Below are positions 38,101 to 50,400 of a DNA stretch of 64,000 nt, piece after piece. The stretch is taken from assembly GCA_029582265.1 (NCBI GenBank), contig CM055827.1, positions 37,292,760-37,356,759 of the forward strand, read 5' to 3'. A program made the position numbers and the translations under genes. How positions within the stretch are numbered: position 1 is the stretch's first letter; every line of letters starts with the position of its first letter. The stretch is from Zoroaster sp. YZ-2022 (Eukaryota > Echinodermata > Asteroidea > Forcipulatida > Zoroasteridae). Under the pieces are notes generated by a model. That model ran no database searches, was not told the DNA's origin, and saw nothing but the letters and a program-made list of their open reading frames with translations.

Positions 38101-41100
38101 TTTATGTTGAATCTCATACAATCTAAAGGGATGCTTGGGCTTCAACTCACAACATCAAGTTTTAGGATTGGTAATCTCTTTGTTTTACCGTTTTAAAGGC
38201 AGTCATACACTGATGCTACTTTGCTGTGATAGATCAATAATACAACCTGAGCCACATGTCTCACCTCTTCGGATGGCCTTTGATGACAACACTCGGACAG
38301 CAATGGCAGCAAACTGGCTGTTTTGTAGTGTCAAGGCGTATGCTGTCAGTGCTGCTGTGTATGGGTCCACTATAGCACGTACATTGTCCTCAAGGAACTT
38401 CTGAGCAGTGCTGACTGCCTTCTTCTCTTCGTCGGTTTCAACACCTGCTTCCCTCAGAGCTACCAGGACGTAGGCTGTCAGAGGAAGAAGTGAATTACCT
38501 TGGATGCCACCCTGAGACAACACAATCAAGTATCATGGTTAGAGACCGTGGGACCAGCGGCGTAGCGGGGGCGGGCACGTGCCCCCACAAATTTCTAGTG
38601 TCCCCCCAGGAAAAAATCACGATAGTGTCCCAAAAAAGAAAAGAAAAAGGAAAAAATGTTATACCCCCTGGGCCCACCCACTGAAAAGCAATGCCCCCCT
38701 GTGCCCCCCCCACTGAAAAAGTCCTGGCTACGCTGCTGCCTGGTATCATGGTTAGAGACACACTTTTGCAAATATTTTAACAAGAATAAGGCAAAAGCAG
38801 ATATGTACTTTTAGAATATAAAGTATATTTTAAATTCTAAAGAAGGCAGAAATAAGAAGAGCATATCCACATTACAAATAATCCATTAATCTTAATTCTT
38901 AAACTGATGCATTACCTGGATGTCTTTGTTGTGCACTTTACCGACTGGTGGGAAGGACCCATCTTCTTGTTGGTGGGAGATAATCCACTTCTTGCTCATT
39001 TGCAGCTCCTTGGGGTCAATATAAATGAAGCGATGAGACTGGGCGAAGGATTTCAGGACAAAGGCTGTTAACCACATACTACCAGAGGTGTCACTCTCTC
39101 CAAAGGCACTGTAGGAGCCGGAATGACGTCTGTAGGTTAACTGACGCTGATAGCCTGAGAAAATGAAACCATGAAAAGATGAGGGGTAGTACATAAAGAG
39201 GTAAACAAGAGAGCAAAGACAGGGCTCTAGGAAGTGGTGCAGGGAGGGCTCTATAGAGGGGTTGAGATAGGGTTCTTTCGAAGGGTGTGGTAAACAAGTT
39301 ATAAAAGGGTACAGAGACTGCTCTTTAATGGGTGATGCAGATAGAGCACCTTTATTAAAGGGAGAGTTGACTTTAAAATGTTGTAAGGAGGTATCAATAA
39401 AGGGGTGCAGAAGGGGCCCCATCAAGGGGTGCAGAAGGGGCCCCATCAAGGGGTGCAAAAAGGGGTTTATTATAAATGGTTGCAGAGAGGGATGGGGAAG
39501 GGGATTGGTCACTATGACAACAACTTGCACCACACCATAAAGGTATGGTTTTATAATGGGGTCTAAGAGGCTTGCTTGGTTTGTGGGTAGAAGCCTACCT
39601 TGCACAAGGAAACTATTAGCTTCAATCTCTGTCTCTTTGTTCAGTTGGTTGGTATGCTGTAGGTAATGCATCACATACACAATGGGTGCAAAGTGAATCA
39701 TATTCTGCTCTCCACAGCCGAATGGAAGTCGAATCAGATTGTGCAGATTGTTGAGGGTTGGTCCCATCACATCACCTGGGAAAAATTGAAATGACTCAAG
39801 TGAAATGTTGACTCTGAGAAGGCTACCAGTTTGTGAAACACAGTTTAGACTAATATGTTGCGGTGTCTTAATTGAGTATTTTTGTCCAAACGGCTATGGC
39901 CACAACAAGTTTGAAAGTATAGACTAATTTGCTGACCATTTCACTGTGTGCTGACATTACAATATGGTACCATATAAGCCGCATCAAGCATTTGTTTTCT
40001 ACAAAATATAGTGCTTATTCGACCAATGTGTACGCAATTAGATGAAATGTGTACATGCGATGCATGCAAGACTGTGGCCCCTCCACAATGGTAGTATACT
40101 ATGGTCTATAGGAAGGCGAAGCAAATAACCAAAGCTACAGACCAACAAATAAATTTTAATATTGTTTACTGGACTGCTGGATATCCAAAATTACAGAATT
40201 AGTAGTCAGAATTAGTTTATCTTCATCTGAACTACATTAACATGTATCAATTTTATGTCCTATCTTGGCTTCCTTACCAATAACAACAGCAGCAGCCCTC
40301 TCTGACCCTGGTACAAGGTTGAGAGGTACCGTCAATGTGAAAGCATCTCGGTACATATCACTGTTACCTAATGCATTAAAATATCAACAAATTAGTAATG
40401 TTGTTTAATTTTATTTCATATGCACAATATACATTCTTCCAAGCAGTTAGTAGTATTAACAAAAATCTCTGGATGCCGACTTTAAGAAATTTAACTTGTT
40501 TTCCTGTCTTCTCTAAGATAAGAATTCTAAAGATATTTTGTCCTTCCCAGTGGCTTCATGTGTGGTCAACCACATCACTGTCAAGAACTAACACAGCAAA
40601 CCCTACATATTGAGCATATATGGAGTTGAAGGACACACACCAATCAATGTTTGGGCTTGCAGTCTTTCTGAAGGATACGGAACCTATATTAGCCAAGTCT
40701 CATGTCTCACCAATCAATGTTTGGGCTTGGAGTCTTTCTGAAGGATACAGACCTACATTGGCCAAGTCTCATGTCTCACCAATCAATGCTTGGGCTTGAA
40801 GTCTTTCTGAAGAATACGGACCTACACATTGGCCAAGTCTCATGTCTCACCAATCAATGTTTGGGCTTGGAGTATTTGTGAAGGATACGGACCTACATTA
40901 GCCAAGTCTCATGTCTCACCTTTCTTTTTCCAGATTCTGAATTCTCCTAATGATCCAAGTCCTGTGGTGAAGCCAATGTACTCCACAGACATTGGATTTT
41001 CATCGTGCCAACTCATGATCATAGATTCATTGCTTGGTACCTCCCCGTTTCCAACCTAAAAATCAAATTACAAAAGTGTAACAACCTTGAATTAGTACAC

Positions 41101-44100
41101 TTCTAAGATTCTTATAATCCCACAATAAATAGGGCGACAAACTTTTCTTCTCTAAAACTACTGGTACCTCTATCCATTCATGTGTAATCCCTCTTTTGTC
41201 CGGTCCAAGGACCAGTACTTGACTCTGCTTTTTGTACCTTTCTCTTTTATGTTCATTCCACACCTGAATAACTTCTGCTCACTCTTGTGTTCTTGTATGA
41301 ATGTATGTTTTTATCCCGTCTCATTTTGCCTTTGAGAAAGAACCTTCTAGGTTTGAAACGTAAGACCAATAACTACAGTTTGCAACAGCTAATTATTTAT
41401 TTATTTTCTTCTCTTAATTAAACCGGCAAACTTGATTGCAACTTTTTGACTGAAATATATTTCTATTGTATTAGTACAAACTTTATTACAATATTTTCTC
41501 ACCTGTATAGTTCCAGCCTTCCAGCTTATCCAGAATGCTCTAAATTCATCCCAGCTCACAAGACCAGGTGTGTAGTCAGTCACCAATGCATCACCTGTTA
41601 GAGTAGGGATGGTAAACTTGTCAAATATTATGAACATAGATTTATAAATATTCACACAAAGAAATCTTGAATATTTGTATTTGTCTTTGCTAACAAAGTA
41701 TGGTAGAATGGGGTAAGGTAAATCTTTGGAAGGGAAGAAAATGTTTACAGACAGTAAATTACTTTATCTTTATATGCGTTTAAATTTAAGGAAATGCTTA
41801 ATTATGTGAATAACTAATTTCAATTATAATGATACATGAATAGGTTGTTTAGTAGTTTAAATGATTTTTCTATTTACGTAAAGGCTAGAAAGATAAGCAC
41901 ATGTTCCATTTAAAAAAAAAAAATGTACAATTACAACTAGAAATTTAATGTATCATTCCATACCAATATTTAGTAAAAAGACTCAAAGTTGAAACCATGC
42001 TGTGGCTGTTAATGTCAATAGTTTGTTATTACTAACCCATCCTAGTGCGTGCAATCCATGACCTTGTATTATCCCATCCCCCAAGGACGATCTCATACAA
42101 CTGATAGGAGTCTTGTGTTGCAGCCAGTGCAATGTGGGCGTCATTCTTAGCCTTGCACATGATTGTGAAGAACTCCATTCCTTCTTCTCGTTCTACGAAT
42201 TGGTAGCTGTAGCGATTGGGGGTGGAAATGTGAGTACGTTCTATACGGAGGGGGTAGGGTAAAAACAGGAAAATATAAGAATTAAAAATAGAGAAAAGAA
42301 ATTCACTCCAGTTCCCCAGAAACAAGCAAAATAGATAAAACATGGCAATTGGAATCACAATGGATCTAGTGGCATATTGAACTGCATCAGTATGACTAGA
42401 AATATAACAGGTTTGGTTTAACATTTCTTTTGACAAATTGCTTACTTTCAGCTTAAGTCTATGGAAAGCATTTATCCAAATGATTGACATCCTGTTGCCT
42501 TTCAGAGAGTGCCTAATAGAAATTCTTACCATTGGGGCAGAAGAACACACTGTATGCATATCCCCTTGGTATTCCTTCAGGCTGTAAGAAGAATTCAGAC
42601 AAATAAACATCATAAGCTGGACTGCCTCAAAAGTGGATGACCATTAAATAAAAGCCAATATTATACATGCCAAGATGATAAAAACAAAAACAATAATAAT
42701 TATAATGATAATGTAAACATAACAAGTAAAAAATTGTTATAATATAACAAGAAATTATAATAATAATAATAATTATAATACAAATAAATTAATGCATTAA
42801 AAAAGAGGGAAAAATAAACCATCCTTAAGTTTGTTTGTGGCCTTACCTCAACAAGAACATTTCTGGATATTTTATCGGAACCAACAATGCCATCATTAGC
42901 CACTGGTCCAACACAACAGTCTGGTGATATCATAGCTTCTGCACTCGCTGCAAGGGGAAAATAAACCAAAAAAACAAATCATTCGAAGCTAAAACAAATG
43001 GAAAATAAGAATACAGAAAGAACAAATATATGTTTTGAAGGGAAAAAATAATTTTAATTGTGTTTTGTCCACTAAGTAAGTGCTCTTTCAAAACCAACTC
43101 TTCTGTATTCATAAAATGCATGTAGCTATTAAAACTATTTAAATAAACAACATCTGAAATAAACAACATCTGATTTTTAAATAGTTTTTCCAGCTAATGT
43201 TTTGTTTTTGTTTTTACTTTCAAAGTACTCACATTTTATTAATGCCATTGTTTGAGAACTTTAAAACAAAAATTGAAAATAGAGAAAAAATGGCAGTGTA
43301 TTCTTACCATGTATTTTCTTTCTTCCAAGCTCATTGAAGATAAGTGTTAAGTGAACTGTTTGTGTATCTTGTGATTGTAAGCAGAGCTTAAAGGATTGGT
43401 GGCGCTCATTATGCATGAGGAATCTAACATCTTCCTGTAGATGAATGCTCAGATCAACCTATTTGATTAGGGAAAAAATGTACCAATTATTAAACTTAAT
43501 GGACTATAATACAATCAGGGAATTCAAATTTGAAGCAGCATTTTAAATGGGAATTCAAGACCTCTGGGAAGGCCATGGGTGATGATGGAAATGCAAATGG
43601 GTGGAAAGATTGGTTGATGGAATTTTTGAACATATTTGAACATAAATAAGTTTTTGAAAGCTGTGCATAAGTGAAACATACTGCTTATGGTTTATTACAT
43701 GCCAAAGCCATGTGCCTAGAATCCATGCCATTTGTAAAGGGATTGTAGCAACACATGTGGTAGAAACCCATGGTGACTGGAGCATGAAAATTATTAGGTG
43801 CTTTCTGGTAAAAAATGTGATACAATTTTTAATTAAAAATTGGCAAATTAAGTTCTGAAAGTGATGACAAATGTGATTACTGATAAAATTCAGATAAATG
43901 GTTGGGAATCTCTGAACTAGCTTTTCTAAACATACCTGAACACAGCTGTCAATGTAGTTATAGACAGTGACAGGGATTCTTAATTGCTCTCCTCTGATAA
44001 TAGAGTATGGCAACGTAAACTCAACAAAGAAGTTCTTAAAGGTGGTGAGAGGGACGGTCTTTGCGACTCCCAAACCATAGTTGGGTGACATTGCAATCAC

Positions 44101-46971
44101 ATCGGTCATCCAGGTTGTGATGGTGTCTGGCACTCGCATATTGATGTGTTCTTCTGATCTAGAGGAACTATAAGAAGAAAAAAAGAGAGAAAACAAATCC
44201 AGCAATGACATTAATTAACCAACAATAAAATGTCCTGATAAATGTCCTGGTAATCTCATTCCAATACCCATCAATCACACTATAAAATGTTATACCACAC
44301 CCAAAAGTTTCCAATGTGACTAAAGTTGCTCTTTGATTTTTAAACATTTGTTATTCCCTGACCTATGACCTGTACCTGAGGTTGAAACATTGCCACATCC
44401 ATGTTTCAGGGAAGAAGGCTCGTTTACGTCTTGCATTCCGGTCATTACTGGATAGTTGCTCTGGTCTGCCACCCTGATATTTTGCACTGATTTCTACCCA
44501 GGCTTCATGATCATCTGTACGTACACAGAGACATAAGTAAACATGAGTACGTCATTGCACTGTTGGTAATACTGACATACATCTGTTCATGTAATAGTCT
44601 CTCAATGATCAACTATATGAATCAATTTGAAAATCAGAATTGATGTTTAGAAAAACAGTTGCACTGGAAAATTGGCAATTAAAATAAATATGTTATTATA
44701 TTCAACAATCATAACTCAATATTCTTAAACCTAATACATATATATATAACATAATTCACTTGATCAATAAAATGAGACAATTGGTTTTCTTGGTTACAGA
44801 CTGGCCTTCATTCTCAGCAGCAGCTCAAGAAACAGTGTTTCTTGGCCTGGCACCCTGGTAATTTATTTATTGAGTTAGGAATGGAAACAATAAGCCACAA
44901 TCCTTATTTAGCAGCTGGTTGCTTTGCTCACTGGACTTTTTTCATATTAAAGTAAAACAAATTCATTTGACGGTAGATAACGTCTAACTTGCCAACACTT
45001 CTTTCAATAGTTAAAAGTACTATAACACTACAAATGAGTGGTAAAAGCGCATGTTTTTGCTATCTGGTGAAATGTGCTTATAACTGGTAGTTGTTTCCAC
45101 CTTAGCAGAAAAATTGGCTTATGATGAAAATGGCCCGTTACAAGGTAGAATCTGAACTGATCTATTAAACTATATGCATATATATAAAAGGATTGATATA
45201 TGCAGTAATTTTGGTCAGTTTTATTTACATTCTCTTATATTAGTCAAGATGACATAGCAAGGAATGTTTTTCACACCAGGATAAACAGCCAATGGGGAAA
45301 TCCCTACGGTGACAATGATTTAATGTGTAGTTTCCTACATTTCCTTGTAACACCCATCCTGGTCACAGCTGGTTCCTGTCTTACTCCATAGTCCCTCCTC
45401 CTGACAAGCCAAACAGGATGGAAGGAACAGGATAGGATCCACTGGGGAACTATTCCCTAATGAGAGACATGTGTGTCTTTTGTAGAGAGACCTGGGTTGG
45501 TTGTAACACAGTTTGTTTATCAAGTTGTCATTATTTGTACCATGGGAGGGCATTCAGCTCAAGTGCAGGCTTTGTACTTGCAATTATTAATGGTTGTATA
45601 TGAATGTAACACTGACTTATTGTAAAGCTGATGATGGTATTAATCTTGTCTATAAATTGTTTGAGCTGCTGTCATTTTTAAGAAAAAAGAAATATCTTCC
45701 AGTTTGAATTTAGGAAATAGTATTCTATCCTAAATTCCATAATAGAATGCATACAGAAACACCTGAATGCATTTTCACTATTTTCTGTCTATCTTTATTC
45801 AAAGAGAGTAATTGTACTGAAGTTGCTTTGCCAACATTACCAATGATGTACCTTCCATTTACGCTTGCCTTTAAAAAAAAATTCTTCCAGGACTTTTGAT
45901 TTCTTGCAGTTAGGTAAATCTCACATAAATACATTTTTGGTCACACTGAACAAATTAAATACATATAGCTACGAAGGAAATTATTATTGAGTTTCATAAA
46001 AATGGTTAATGGTACAATCCAAATGTACAACTATTTTCTGTGTACACTGACTCCGCCTTGTGGACATTGCCCTGTCTGGTTATGTTAAGCTGGTGACATA
46101 CTTACCAAGAATTGCTGAGTCACTATCATGAAAGTTAAGCTGAACAATATCAGTCATCACTTTAAGCCCAGCCTCCTGTTACAGAAAAAAGAGAGAACAG
46201 TCGCAGTTTAACTGTAAAAGTTGATTGGTTGTGACAGGCCAAAAGCGACACTGAATAACAGGGAATTAGGATGTCTTAAATACATGGCTTGACAGGAAAT
46301 CTCTGACACTTTTAATTTAGCAATGGCCACTTCTTCCTTTAAAGAAATGGTAACTAAAAACAGCACCACAATACTTCTGATAGATCCAACCAACATCTGA
46401 ACATCTGTTCTTCAAATGTCAGCTGGGGTTTCGAAGACTTCCTGAGGATTAATAAAGAGACACAAATTCTTGGAGGTCATTTATATATGGAAATCAGATA
46501 AGCTTTTGTAGCTTAAGGATATATTTTGTTGTTTTGTTTTTTTCTTGTCAATGACTATTTTGTTGTTTTTGTTTTCAAAATATCTTGTCCATAACATGTT
46601 TATTCCAGATGAGTTTTTGCAATCTTAACTGATCTTATTTCCCATAGCATTACAGAATAACAATAAATCTTCTGGTGCATATGATACACAGTATCTACCT
46701 TCTGCTCAATAAGGATTATAATATTTTCTTAAACTGACCCTGAAGGCAAAGTTAGCATCTCTAGAGCGCATCCACAATGATGAACGCTTACGCATGCGGA
46801 ACGATTTACCCCACCAGGCTGTCTCTGCTGAAACGGTGTCAGTTATGTCATAATTTTCTAACTCTGCAAATATCTGAAATCATAAAAATTAAACAGTCAA
46901 ATGTTATATAAAACAAATAATTACATTGTGATATATTCTCACCATTGTACTCTAAAGCAATCGATAGATAA

Positions 46972-47061
<90 letters not shown>

Positions 47062-47367
47062 TGGTCAGTTTCTCCATATAAATCTACTTTGTGTACAACC
47101 ACATAAAAGGCTTGTGTCCCGTTAATTGTGTGATCCCCGCTACTGCCGTTACCGGGTTGTTTGCATCTGACAGGGCTTGATCCTGGCTACTCGGCAGATA
47201 TGGTTTGGCCTCTGACCTGGCCCCATAGAGCAATAGATAATTGGCATAAGTGGACCGCCCACCAACATAGGGGCTGGTTAGCTCAGTTGGTAGAGCGCTC
47301 GTACGGTAATCGAGAGGTTGCGGGTTCGAGTCCGGCATCAGCCAATTTTTCTTTGCTCATGAACTGC

Positions 47368-47451
<84 letters not shown>

Positions 47452-50400
47452 TTGTACATCAGGGGTAAGTATGATATTCTGAGAAATTGGGGATCCGAAG
47501 GTGAGTGAGGGTATGCATAATTCACTTACCATTTCAGAAGTGACTTGATAGCCTGGTCGTAGTAACTGGATGCTCTGATCAACCGAGGCCACACATATGC
47601 AGGATCCTGGTTTAGCACTGACCATCATTTTCATCTTGGAGCCTGGGAGGGTCTCATTCTGGGACATCTCCACTCTGACCTAGTAACAAGAAAATGAGGG
47701 GAAACCACGATAGTATAAAGACACCATGAAATAACTGATCTCACAAGACTTAAGTGTGAGGTCTGGCACCTTAAATAGCTCAGTTGTTTTCACTGCTAAA
47801 TCTCTGTATATGCAACTGGCCTTTCAAAGTTCTTGCACATCAATAAACATGATCATCTTCTCCAAATCATCTTCTCCAGAAGGGGCATGTTATTAGGGTT
47901 TCTGTTCTTACCTTTAATTACTGGAAAAAGGAGGTTACTGACAAAGAAGTCTGTTGAAGTTAGTATTTATTATATGGGCCAATATTAAAAAAAAGACTGT
48001 CATAGTTACACACATAAATCAAAAACCTTTGAAGAAGGTCAAACATTTGCTTCTATAGTTTGTAAAATACCCCCCAGCCTCCTTGACTGATGCACAAGAT
48101 TATGAGAAAGTTGGTTTAAACAATGTTTCATTCATTTCTTGTGTCATTTTAGTGTAAATTTCCTTTCTATCCTGAAAATGTTTGTTTTTCCCTGAAGACA
48201 AAGAAACAAACACATTTAATAAAAGCACATTTTTACTGATGGGGCCAGGAACTAATTCATTTTGGCAATTTGAAAAAAGTTTTGTTTTCAATCAAATTAG
48301 TTGAATTAGCAGTTGCATAAAACTCTGAGTAAAACAAAGACCTAATATAGTGGCTCACTATCTGATTCAGCCTCACCTCATTTTCAAAGTTTGGTACCAC
48401 AGGGATAATCATAGTATCTGCCACACCCTCAGTGTTGTCCCTGACATAATAGATGAGTAGGTGACTCAGTGGTGCCATGGCGTGGGTGATCTCATACTGA
48501 AAGGTTGTACGGCAGCTCTGAGAATCTGAATTGCTCTCTCCTGATACAGCAAATAAAATGAAACAATTAGTAAAATGTCACAATCTCTTTTTAAACATTT
48601 TTGGAAAATGAACATTGTTTTGGTAGCCATTTAATTGTGAAAACAGCTGTGGTTAGTTGCACTTTATAGCTTGAAATCATCCAATTCATTGTGCGTATAT
48701 TAACTCTATTTTATGAATGCTCAATTTTAGGTTTAATGCAAATAAATTGATTTTGATATATTTGTATTGCAGGGCCCAAATGAAAATCAGGCTATACTAT
48801 TTAGGCATTTCCTGGAAAATTAACGGAAATAATACCTGTTTTATGGATGGAACAAGCTATTTCCATTCATTCATTTCCATCCATTCATTTCCATCTAAAA
48901 ATGATTTAAAAAACATTTTAAAAACAGGCTTCTTGGAAAATTATTGCTTGTGTAGGTATATCCAAGAAGCATTTAAATGCAGTCTGGAATTTGCTTAATT
49001 TGCATGCGTATACTATACATTATTGTCTTCCTGCTGAATTTTCAAAAACATAACGAAGAACAAGAATCATACCTTCTTCCTCCATGAACCTATTAATGAC
49101 ATGATGGCTGCTGAACCGTCTCCTGCGACTCCTGTCATTACGACCACTACTGCTACGTAGCATAGCATCATGTAATCCAGATGTTACAATGTTACCTCTT
49201 GCCATGACCTCATAATGCATGGTGAAGTTACAAGGACATGTAGAGTGGACCCCAATAATGGCATTGTCTCCAATCTACCAGATGAAACAAAGACAGTGAA
49301 TAAGTGTTTAGCATTCATCATGATTAGACTTTTTCAGAACCAAACAAAAGAGATTATTTTCACATTGTGTCCCTGCAATCCTACCTTTAAAGATTCATGA
49401 TTTCATGTTAGCCAGTATTTGTTGAAAAAAATTAATCCCATTCCAGATTGGTCTTATTCCATGTTTTGGCTCTCAGTGGATATGAATATTAGCATGATAT
49501 TTATCCGAAAACAAATTTTTATAATAATAAAAAATGCCCACCATGACAACTTAGTCACACTTTTTAGTCTTGAGTCTGCTATTTTTTATTCTGCATTAGA
49601 TAACAACAACATGAACAAAATAGTTAATGTTTTATGATAATCTTTAAATGCAACAGAGAAAATGATTCTGCTATTCCCACCTGGAGATTTTCCTGAAGGC
49701 TGTGAAGAAGAAGATGGCATTTACTTGGAGAGTACCAGCTTCTAAGAGAAAGATAGTTAGAGAAATACATGTCTCCTGTATCCTCACCATCAATGGCTAT
49801 AACCTTAGCCTGTATAGAAAGTATGGATAAATGTCAATAATTATTAGTAAAGGACGGTTCACATAAAACAGATTCTCTTCATGATCTAGGTGATTCAATC
49901 ATCCAATTTATCTTCAAACAATCAACCAGGGATTATAAAGAGCTTCATCTTCTCCTGTATGGATCCCCTTGACTGTTACTTCCCAGGTTTAGCATCATTA
50001 TTTGGGAGATGTTCCCTGGCTACATTGCATGTATGGGTTTCAAAGCTTCTCAATTAGCATCCGGAACACAGATATTGATACTTTAGGGGACTGCCAAACA
50101 AAAGGCTGGATATCTCAATTAATAGAGCACTGTACAGTAATCTTAAAATTGCTGATACAATTCACACTTTTTTCTGTGTTCACTACAAAAATTATAAGCA
50201 CCTGAAATAAATGACAAATGCAAATGTGAAATGGTGAAATGACAGTGGCTTTGTCAGCTAAAGGAAATCTGTAGTTAACATGGGTGGGATTTAAAATGAT
50301 TTGCCAGAATTGTTTAGTCATGGATATTGACTCACAAAGCACTTCTTGTTTACTCACATTGATCCATATATGTCCAGAAACTGGTGGCAGCGATGGAATC

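Noticed and set aside
38892..39770. Single 292-codon exon covering the thioester motif and downstream
   Set aside because: The middle part is repeat-rich intron that happens to be open. Splicing at 39599 and 39154 restores [10 protein letters not shown] in frame.
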